DNA from: an uncultured Cytophagales bacterium
Lineage (GTDB): Bacteria > Bacteroidota > Bacteroidia > Cytophagales > Cyclobacteriaceae
DNA length: 39,333 nucleotides
Direction: 5' to 3'
Assembly (NCBI GenBank): GCA_913057175.1
Contig: CAJXNP010000031.1
Location: forward strand, 1-39,333
Made by a program: the position numbers and the translations under genes. Below, one piece after another: positions 33,723 through 39,333 of this stretch. Numbering within the stretch: the stretch's first letter is position 1; each line of letters starts with the position of its first letter. The notes beneath the pieces were generated by a model. It was not told the DNA's origin, searched no databases, and was given only the letters and a program-made list of their open reading frames with translations.

Positions 33723-34383
33723 CGGTGACTTTATTTTTAATTGCCATTTCTTTGTAAGTCTCCTGAATGATTTTACCATCATAGAAATCAAACTCAATTT
33801 GTTTAGTACTGTCATTACTTAAAAGTTTGATCCTATGTACATCCATGTCGTTTATTACGGGAAAATTTTTTATGGTATCACCGTTTTTAAAGAAGTAGAT
33901 GTCGACGATTAGTGTGTCGTAATAATACAAGGCGGAACGAAACTGGTGTCCATTTTCATAATAACTTTCTGAATGCTGATGCTTCATTCCGTCTTTGTAG
34001 AGCGTTTCTGCTGCTTTTGGTCCATAAATAAAGTAGTCTACCTTCCTGTCAAGTCCATCCTCGTTTTTGTGAGTCATGGTCTTAAATAATTTGGACTTGT
34101 CCTCATAGCTGGGTTTTGGTTCAGGGTCTACATTGGAATCAAGCATTGCTAATCCATACGCAACCCCAAAGATCATGATAGTTGAAATGGAGAGTATCCA
34201 AATTTTCTTTAACAGATCTTTATTTCTGTTTCTTTTTAATTTTTGTTTTACTCTCTGCCTGGCGAATTCCAAATCTGCCTTGTCATATGATAAAGCTTTG
34301 TTTTTAAGTTCTTCTTTATATAGTTCTTTAATTGACTTTCTTTTACTACGAAGTCCTTTATTGAACTTCAAAGAATCATTCAT
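33712..34383 (-). CDS. Single-pass membrane protein, hypothetical
   Basis: ATG 34383 (MNDSLKFNKG) is chosen because a GGAGGA lies 12 nt upstream; a TTG nine codons earlier is less likely. About 223 residues: a basic cytoplasmic N-terminus (KLKRNRNKDLLKK), one helix (IWILSISTIMIFGVAYGLAML) and an extracytoplasmic domain with MORN/antitoxin-like repeated phrases (YKDGMKHQHSESYYENGHQFRSALYYYDT). This part resembles toxin-antitoxin YwqK-type repeats only loosely. No family is assigned. The C-terminus (TANN) lies in block R2. Confidence 0.6.
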   Translation of the reverse strand: MNDSLKFNKGLRSKRKSIKELYKEELKNKALSYDKADLEFARQRVKQKLKRNRNKDLLKKIWILSISTIMIFGVAYGLAMLDSNVDPEPKPSYEDKSKLFKTMTHKNEDGLDRKVDYFIYGPKAAETLYKDGMKHQHSESYYENGHQFRSALYYYDTLIVDIYFFKNGDTIKNFPVINDMDVHRIKLLSNDSTKQIEFDFYDGKIIQETYKEMAIKNKVTANN

Positions 34384-34431
34384 CTGTTGTATGAATCCTC
34401 CGCCTATCAAATCAAATGAATTTTTAGTTTA

Positions 34432-34563
34432 ATAATTGCCCTTGTAAAAAGCCTGAGATTTATCGAGAAAATATTACGATCAAGCTGCCATGGGCTTTTA
34501 GCACTTGAAAAGCTGGAAATTCGACATGTTTTAATTAGTAGTAAAGTGTTTTTTTGTTTAACC
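34432..34563 (-). repeat. Intergenic block R3 of the array
   Basis: Shares with R2, R4 and R6 the motifs GCCCTTGTA (34438-34446), AAATATTACG (34469-34478), CTTTTAGCACTTGAAAAGC and GGAAATTCGACATG (34514-34527). On the minus strand it begins at the GGTTAAAC end of the DUF4274-like gene. Confidence 0.65.
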
Positions 34564-35037
34564 AAGTACGATCGGTTGAATTCCTTTATTTCCTTCTTTT
34601 AATTCTAATGGTAGGTCCCAAATTCCAGCAGCTGTATCCCATTCGGTTTTAAAACCTTCATTTTCTGGAATAAATTCAAATTTTGCGGTTTTAAAATTAT
34701 TTACTTTAAATCTTTGAAGAATCATTTGTAATAAATCAAAAATATCTCTTTCGTATTCGGATATGGTTTCATGTGTGAAATCAAAATAATAATCAGGTTA
34801 AGCCATCCAAAATATTTTCATTGCAGTTCCTTTATCACAAATCGGACTTTCGATTATCCATTTCAGAACTATTACACCATCATCCCAATTATATATAGAT
34901 GCTAAATAGTATTGTTCAGCAGATGTCAATGAATCGAATATATTTTTATCCGGTATAATATCTTCGTATTCATCATTAAATGAAAACTCAAAAAAATTCT
35001 TTTCAATCTTTTTAATTCTGTGAGGTAGTATGATCAT
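34558..35037 (-). pseudogene. DUF4274-like gene with one in-frame stop
   Basis: The frame from ATG 35037 runs 79 residues and meets TAA (34798-34800). It then continues in the same frame for another 79 residues to TAA 34558-34560 (160 codons in total). The first half has YNWDDGVIVLKWIIESPICDKGTAMKIFWMA, a DUF4274-type core. The next codons continue PDYYFDFTHET, then IFDLLQMIL and FEFIPENEGFKTEWDTAAGIWDLPLELKEG. A single change (GAA to TAA) would explain the break. A readthrough protein cannot be excluded. Confidence 0.75.
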
Positions 35038-35059
35038 TTTAAATGCTTTAAAAGTGAGA

Positions 35060-35596
35060 TTAAATGTCGGTTTTATTTGCTCGAATTCTTTTAAGAACCA
35101 TATAATTCGGCAATATCATAAATAGGAATACAGAGCCGAATCCCAAAATTGCAACGAAATACATAAAAAAAGTAAAGAATCCTTTTATGGGAACAATACC
35201 TATAAAAGCTTCAAAGTATGGCAAACTGGCAATCCCATATGCAATCGCCCATATACAACAAAAAGTTAATATTATGATTTGAATTACAATCCGGTGTTTT
35301 TTCAGCGCATCAAAAATAAATGAAAACAGAATCATTACTATTCCGATAGCAATAAGTGGTGGCATATATTTCATCCAAATACTATGTAAAAGGTCAAGCA
35401 AATTTTCAATAGCCTTGAATTGTTCATCATTTTGGGGAAGAGTAATCTTCATTGCTTTTTGGAGATTTAGGACTATGAGACACCAGAAACCGATAATTGC
35501 ATAAAACATTCCGACTTTTCGTATTATAATTTTTGGTTCTTTTTTAAGTAATGTCTTAATCTTTGTTGGAAGCATTTTAAAAAATTGTTTTGACAT
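35060..35596 (-). CDS. Four-helix membrane protein, hypothetical
   Basis: ATG 35596 (MSKQFFKMLP) is preferred to a TTG eight codons earlier that lies in repeat R4. 178 residues with four hydrophobic helices: MFYAIIGFWCLIVLNL, MPPLIAIGIVMILFSFIF, IVIQIIILTFCCIWAIAYG and FFMYFVAILGFGSVFLFMI. No known family recognised. It begins just inside the array block boundary, as expected for a cassette-type gene. Confidence 0.6.
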   Translation of the reverse strand: MSKQFFKMLPTKIKTLLKKEPKIIIRKVGMFYAIIGFWCLIVLNLQKAMKITLPQNDEQFKAIENLLDLLHSIWMKYMPPLIAIGIVMILFSFIFDALKKHRIVIQIIILTFCCIWAIAYGIASLPYFEAFIGIVPIKGFFTFFMYFVAILGFGSVFLFMILPNYMVLKRIRANKTDI

Positions 35597-35602
35597 TATG
35601 AC

Positions 35603-35890
35603 ATATAACGGCCCTTGCAAAAAAAAAAAATGTATCTGGAACTGTAAAGAGTAAGCAAATAAGTAATATTTGTGTTGCTGGAAGTCTGGACCAAACTTCG
35701 AACCTGCTTGTCCGCCGAAAGGAGGAGCAATCCGGCGATAAACCTGGATTTAGCAAAAAACCTCTTAACTGACTCCCCGAAACGATGAGCAAATATTACG
35801 GTTCCGCCAGTGGGGGTAGATAGGTGCTCTGTAGCGGACTTTTAGAACTCGATCAAGCAGGAGATTTGGCATGGAAGAAATTGTCGGGCT
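35603..35890 (-). repeat. Intergenic block R4 of the array
   Basis: The longest copy. It contains GCCCTTGC (35611-35618), ACTGTAAAGAGTAAGCAAAT (35641-35660), a GCAATCCGGCGATAAACC segment, AAATATTACG (35791-35800), CCGCCAGTGGGGG and CTTTTAGAACTCGATC (35839-35854). The order of motifs is the same as in R2. An A-run follows the first motif. Confidence 0.7.
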
Positions 35891-35895
35891 TAGTT

Positions 35896-36210
35896 TTATT
35901 CTATATATGTCTCCAATAGAATTGATTTTACTTCCTTTATTTCAGGTTTTGTTAATCTACCAAGTTCTTTGAGAATTCTTTGTTTATCAACGGTCCTAAT
36001 TTGATCAAGAACAATCCACCCTATTTTATTATCGTGTTTTATTTCTACCCTTGTTGGATATTTTTTAGAAGTTGTAGTCATTGGCGCGATCACAATCGTT
36101 CTAAGATATTTGTTCATTTCATCAGGCGATATAACCACACAAGGTCTTGATTTTTTGATTTCACTTCCTATTGTAGGATCAAGGTTCACCAAGACTATTT
36201 GATATTGCAT
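35896..36210 (-). CDS. mazF: MazF/PemK-family mRNA interferase toxin
   Basis: About 104 residues from ATG 36210, which overlaps the antitoxin stop (TAATG); an ATG three codons earlier is possible. MazF motifs are IVLVNLDPTIGSEIKKSRPCVVISPDEMN, VIAPMTTTSKKYPTRVEI and GWIVLDQIRTVDKQRIL. The family cleaves RNA at specific short sites; the site cannot be read here. It is the second gene of a mazEF operon lying in the array. Confidence 0.92.
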   Translation of the reverse strand: MQYQIVLVNLDPTIGSEIKKSRPCVVISPDEMNKYLRTIVIAPMTTTSKKYPTRVEIKHDNKIGWIVLDQIRTVDKQRILKELGRLTKPEIKEVKSILLETYIE

Positions 36211-36455
36211 TACTTCCATTCATCAAGATTTTCATCTTCAAAGACATCATCAAACAGCAATCGGTCATCCCCATTATTTGACATTTCCTTGAATGATTGT
36301 TCCCAGCCTTTGCGTGGTTTTGCTAAAGGTCTGATTATAATCTGGCTTTTCTCCAATATCAAATCAACGGTATCTTTTATATTATATTTATCCAATAAAG
36401 TCTTACTTAATCTTATTCCCTTAGAGTTTCCTATTTTAATTACATCTACCTTCAT
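36210..36455 (-). CDS. mazE: AbrB/MazE-type antitoxin
   Basis: The 81-residue protein opens with KVDVIKIGNSKGIRLSKTLLDKYNIKDTVDLILEKSQIIIRP, the swapped-hairpin AbrB DNA-binding fold. An acidic C-terminal tail follows (DDRLLFDDVFEDENLDEW) of the type that wraps the toxin. Stop and toxin start overlap by one base. It probably represses its own promoter. Confidence 0.9.
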   Translation of the reverse strand: MKVDVIKIGNSKGIRLSKTLLDKYNIKDTVDLILEKSQIIIRPLAKPRKGWEQSFKEMSNNGDDRLLFDDVFEDENLDEWK

Positions 36456-36518
36456 ATTTTTTTAGGATAATGTAATTACAAAGTTAGTACGAACATTAAT
36501 AAAATCCAAATTAAGCGC

Positions 36519-36643
36519 TACAGCCTTTGTAAAAAGGCCTGCAACTGTAAAAATCAAAGAGAGTTGTAATTTCTCCCCCCTAAGCTTAGACATACCTCTC
36601 TTAAAGATAGAAGCAGCAACCGTTTGACATTTTTTTACAAATA
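36519..36643 (-). repeat. Intergenic block R5 of the array
   Basis: A short copy with GCCTTTGTA (36523-36531) and AACTGTAAAAATCAAA from 36543, related to the first motifs of R2 and R4. The right half is unrelated. It sits between mazE and the next gene upstream. Confidence 0.5.
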
Positions 36644-37384
36644 TTAATATAAGTCTTTTGTTTTAACATCCCCTGTTAACTCATAGTGGATCAATCTTAA
36701 GCTAAACTTTTCGCTGGTCATTATGTTCAGGGTTGATTGTAGATTATCAAATTCAAGCAAAACTTCTTCGTCTTCCCAATAATCTTTGTCAAATGGTATG
36801 TTTAAAATACACTTATTACCCGTTTTATCAATTCTTACAGCCTGACGAAAGTCATCGTTAAAATATTCGAAGTTCGTCAATACTCGTCCTACGGTTTGTA
36901 TATCTGATTCGCTTATTTTTCCCTTATCAAAAAATATTTCATGTTTTTGATTGCCATACTCAATTTTTTCTCCGGGAAACGCTGGTTCAAGAAAGCTAAA
37001 GGTGAATATAATTGCCAGGCTAATGACCAAGCCCAGTAAAGTAATACCAGCAACAGTCCAGTTAGATGCTATATTTTCCTTACCGGCAATATTATCCTTC
37101 AAATTATTACCAAAATATTTGTGATAGATCGTATATACTATCCCTGTATACAAGATGGTAAAAGTTATGTTAGGAATTCTGTTAATTAGCTCTTCAGGAA
37201 GCTCATATATCAGATAAAATAGACAAACAGTTGAAATTAAAGTTATGCCAATTGTTAATATAGCTTTCCTTTCATCTCCAATGTTTTTAAAATTCTGATA
37301 GATCAAAATTCCCGGTGGAATAGGCCCTCCAAAAAAAGTAGCAGCATAGATTTGCTTTTCGCTGAAATATTTCTTGTTCATCAT
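36644..37384 (-). CDS. Multi-pass membrane protein, hypothetical
   Basis: ATG 37384 (MMNKKYFSEKQ) is preferred, because the open frame above runs through repeat R6. About 246 residues. Four membrane helices are likely (ATFFGGPIPPGILIY region, AILTIGITLISTVCLFYLIY, ITFTILYTGIVYTIYH, WTVAGITLLGLVISLAIIFTF). The soluble C-terminal domain has no recognised motif. Function unknown. Confidence 0.6.
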   Translation of the reverse strand: MMNKKYFSEKQIYAATFFGGPIPPGILIYQNFKNIGDERKAILTIGITLISTVCLFYLIYELPEELINRIPNITFTILYTGIVYTIYHKYFGNNLKDNIAGKENIASNWTVAGITLLGLVISLAIIFTFSFLEPAFPGEKIEYGNQKHEIFFDKGKISESDIQTVGRVLTNFEYFNDDFRQAVRIDKTGNKCILNIPFDKDYWEDEEVLLEFDNLQSTLNIMTSEKFSLRLIHYELTGDVKTKDLY

Positions 37385-37424
37385 TAAAAAATTGAATTGA
37401 TTATTTTTTGAATATTTTCTATTA

Positions 37425-37565
37425 GTTCTTGTGAAACCTGAAGAGGAAGTGAGCAAAAATTACGACTCCACCGGTCGACAAACTGGCGCCTTAAGGGGGG
37501 CTAGTAGAACTCGAAAAAGCTGGAGATTCGGTATGTTTTTTAAAAATGTTGGCGAGCGTTTTATT
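37425..37565 (-). repeat. Intergenic block R6 of the array
   Basis: Contains GAAGTGAGC with AAAAATTACG (37455-37464), CTAGTAGAACTCGAAAAAGC (37501-37520) and GGAGATTCGGTATG (37522-37535). These match the corresponding parts of R3 and R4. The GCCCTTGTA motif is missing. Confidence 0.6.
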
Positions 37566-37570
37566 TTGAT

Positions 37571-37897
37571 CTAGAACAATTTTATAATTCCATAAATCAT
37601 CAACCCAATCCCAATTACTGGTAAAATAAGTCCCCATGTACTCATTTTGATAAAGAAAAGTTCATTTTCAATATCTAAAGAGACTTTTCGCCCTTCTTTA
37701 TTTATATAATAATCATTAGATGTCAATTTAGTCCAAATGCCCGCAATTATTAATACAAATCCAAAAAGCACCTCCATTGGTACTGTTTTTAAAAACTCAA
37801 ATTTGTCCTTTAAAAGTCCAGTTGAAATTGCAACCACCAAAAATGTGACAAATAAATAGAGGATAATTAATATCCCTTTTCCTTTCCAAATAATCAT
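37571..37897 (-). CDS. Small membrane protein with three helices
   Basis: The 108-residue protein starts MIIWKGKGILIILYLFVTFLVVA. A second helix is MEVLFGFVLIIAGIWTKL, and the last part (ELFFIKMSTWGLILPVIGIGLMIYGIIKLF) carries the third. It resembles small Bacteroidota membrane proteins that pair an N-terminal IIWKG-type start with a WG-containing last helix; no function is known. Confidence 0.6.
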   Translation of the reverse strand: MIIWKGKGILIILYLFVTFLVVAISTGLLKDKFEFLKTVPMEVLFGFVLIIAGIWTKLTSNDYYINKEGRKVSLDIENELFFIKMSTWGLILPVIGIGLMIYGIIKLF

Positions 37898-38392
37898 ATT
37901 AAAAGGTTTTTGTATTTTCCGAAGCTGATTTGACTTTGATTATCATTATTTATTGTAATACAGACTAATTCAAATTATTCAGATGATTATCAGGCAGTTG
38001 TTAAATATATTTTTCCGAAAAAATCAATTAAATTTTTTGCGAATTCTATTTTACGTTAGCTTCTGAAATCAATTTGGAAATGGATAAGTTTGTAACTTTC
38101 ACTTTTCCAATTTCTGCTCTGAATCTCTGAAATGCCGTACAACGGCTTCCGTGCGAACCTAGTTGCTATAAAGAGGAGGCAATATGATTCTTAGATCAGA
38201 TGAAAGGCCACTTTTCTAGTGATTTTTAGAACTGGATCAAGTATCCATTAGCATCTTATAAGTGGACTATAACAGGCGTAGACGTCGTTATGGTTTAATT
38301 TTCCGGTGTATTTTTAACTTTTGGCTTCCTAACGTCTAATAGTATATAAAGTACAAACTCCGATAACCTTGAATTATAAATCACTGCCTTTG
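37898..38392. other. Gene-free stretch including block R7
   Basis: About 500 bp without a convincing frame on either strand. The left 230 bp are AT-rich and featureless. The right part is repeat R7 and then about 100 bp that lead to the stop of the barrel gene. It could be a non-coding cassette or a decayed gene. Confidence 0.45.
38128..38292 (-). repeat. Intergenic block R7 of the array
   Basis: Has a TACAACGGCTTCCGTGCGAA start, GAGGAGGCAATATGAT and TTTTTAGAACTGGATCAAG (38223-38241), the last close to the R4 motif. It shares ends of ACAACGGC type with R4 (ATAACGGCC). Confidence 0.5.
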
Positions 38393-39286
38393 TCAGAGCT
38401 GATATCCAATAAGAAAATAATATCTGTTCGGAGAAGCTTTTAATGAGGCATAGTCTGTAATTCCGTTTCCTTTTTCATATCTCATTTCAAAGGACAACTT
38501 ATTCTTTTTTAAACCCGCTCCGAGAACCAACCCAATTTCATATTTTCGGGTTTCATCAATTGCAGAGCCATTTGTGACTTTATAAGATGAATAAAACCAA
38601 TGCCCCTCCCTTTTTTCGTTCTTTTCTGAAATGACTATTCCATTAGATACTCCGGCATTAAAAAACATTTGCGACTTACCAATGGGGTATTTATATCGTA
38701 TTAAATTATTCATTTTTAGATAAGCATAGGCCAGCTCAAAATTAGTCCTCACATTATTGTCTTCCCCGTTGCTTTGAAAATGTGTACCTTTAAATTTGAA
38801 ATAGGTGAAAATCAACTCGTTGTTAATGGACCACTTTTTTTGATTTTTGGGCATGATCAATTCCACAGAAAACCCAAGTGTTGGACTTATGGAAGAATTA
38901 TAACTGCCCTCTGATAGATAATCGAAAGTCTTGCTACTACTGATAAAATTCATATGCGAGAGAGAAACACCAGCTATTAGTCCGGTTTCCGCATATATTT
39001 TTTCAGTTTTCATTTTATAAGAATAATCGGAAGATGAACAATCATAGTAGCGCTGAAACAGATTTGCAAGACTCTTTTCCTTATAAGCGGTGTTTTCAAG
39101 TTTATCTCCTATAGACTGGCATTCGGATAAATACAACCTTAGCTGGCCAATATACCTGTTGTTTTCAGCAACAATCCTTCCATTATAAACATCTTTGATA
39201 AATTTCTTGTAGATCAATAATTCAAAATCTCCGTCTACTTCGATATAAAAATTTTCGTAACTATTCAGGTAAAAATAAATTTCGTT
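38393..39286 (-). CDS. PorT-like outer-membrane barrel protein, 5' part disrupted or beyond edge
   Basis: The frame is open from 39286 with no ATG; a TTG at 39217 is not a natural start. Coding sense clearly continues upstream of it (NEIYFYLNSYENFYIEVDGDFELL). Residues after about 95 form a beta-barrel (ETGLIAGVSLSHMNFISS, SPTLGFSVELIMP, FFNAGVSNGIVIS, YEIGLVLGAGLKKNKLSFEMRYEKG, RYYFLIGYQL). The terminal aromatic-ending strand is typical of outer-membrane proteins. A stop at 39287-39289 and a likely one-base loss near TTAAAAC suggest a frameshift in a longer gene whose 5' end is outside the window. Confidence 0.6.
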   Translation of the reverse strand, partial: NEIYFYLNSYENFYIEVDGDFELLIYKKFIKDVYNGRIVAENNRYIGQLRLYLSECQSIGDKLENTAYKEKSLANLFQRYYDCSSSDYSYKMKTEKIYAETGLIAGVSLSHMNFISSSKTFDYLSEGSYNSSISPTLGFSVELIMPKNQKKWSINNELIFTYFKFKGTHFQSNGEDNNVRTNFELAYAYLKMNNLIRYKYPIGKSQMFFNAGVSNGIVISEKNEKREGHWFYSSYKVTNGSAIDETRKYEIGLVLGAGLKKNKLSFEMRYEKGNGITDYASLKASPNRYYFLIGYQL

Positions 39287-39333
39287 TTAAGTGGATAACT
39301 TTGCAAGTTAAAAGTGTGGTTTTGAACAGTATA

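Noticed and set aside
33561..33815. 84-codon frame on the minus strand
   Set aside because: Overlaps a real gene end in another frame and repeat R2.
35577..35792. 71-codon frame on the minus strand
   Set aside because: Falls in repeat R4; the protein has no recognisable pattern and overlaps the start of the four-helix membrane protein gene.
32668..38292. CRISPR array interpretation of the repeats
   Set aside because: Repeats are long, diverged, separated by genes and not regularly spaced; no cas genes.

Overview
The window looks like a chromosomal segment of a free-living Bacteroidota bacterium, probably of the Cytophagia type. Four things point there: AT-rich DNA, lipoprotein and Tat-exported GH29 and Gfo/Idh/MocA proteins, PorT-like barrel and DUF481 outer-membrane proteins, and one clear Bacteroidota promoter (TTG, 20 nt, TATATTTG). 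The taxonomic call is inference. No rRNA, tRNA, CRISPR array, intact insertion sequence or integrase was recognised.

Layout: (1) 1-6.5 kb holds a palindrome-rich left edge, a small conserved-looking protein, a Tat-signal DinB-fold protein, two different GH29 alpha-L-fucosidases and, between them, a GAF sensor kinase. (2) 6.5-10.5 kb is one giant signalling protein: CheR methyltransferase, PAS/coiled coil, PAS, GAF, PAS, histidine kinase, receiver. (3) 10.6-12.2 kb is a polytopic membrane protein with two ExbD-like extracytoplasmic repeats. (4) 12.4-18.0 kb is a single-direction export operon: TetR regulator, small membrane protein, ABC exporter, HlyD adaptor, TolC channel. The ABC subunit has lost most canonical ATPase motifs except Walker A. 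(5) 18.1-21.7 kb holds three tandem paralogous STAS/SpoIIAA-like proteins downstream of a TPR-class III nucleotide cyclase. (6) 21.8-29.0 kb carries housekeeping and envelope genes on the plus strand (ACT protein, DUF481 barrel, NlpE/COG3650/META fusion, a UPF0175-DUF3368 toxin-antitoxin pair, alpha/beta hydrolase, Gfo/Idh/MocA oxidoreductase), then a PLP decarboxylase on the minus strand. (7) 29.3-31.9 kb is an ArsR-SRPBCC-DoxX-YdeI-YdeI cluster with a readable promoter/operator.

(8) 32.1-39.3 kb is the most unusual part. Every gene is on the minus strand, and most are short, orphan, membrane or toxin-antitoxin genes (hicAB remnant, mazEF). They are separated by 120-290 bp non-coding blocks that share sequence motifs; two blocks also have imperfect inverted ends of AAC...GTT type lying at the stop codon of one gene and just before the next. 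This is the architecture of an integron-like gene-cassette array or a related repeat-driven array. Two genes in it are visibly decaying: a hicA toxin with two frameshifts and a nonsense codon, and a DUF4274-like gene with one in-frame TAA. A barrel-protein gene at the right edge also appears frameshifted. No integrase is inside the window; if this is an integron it should lie beyond the right end.
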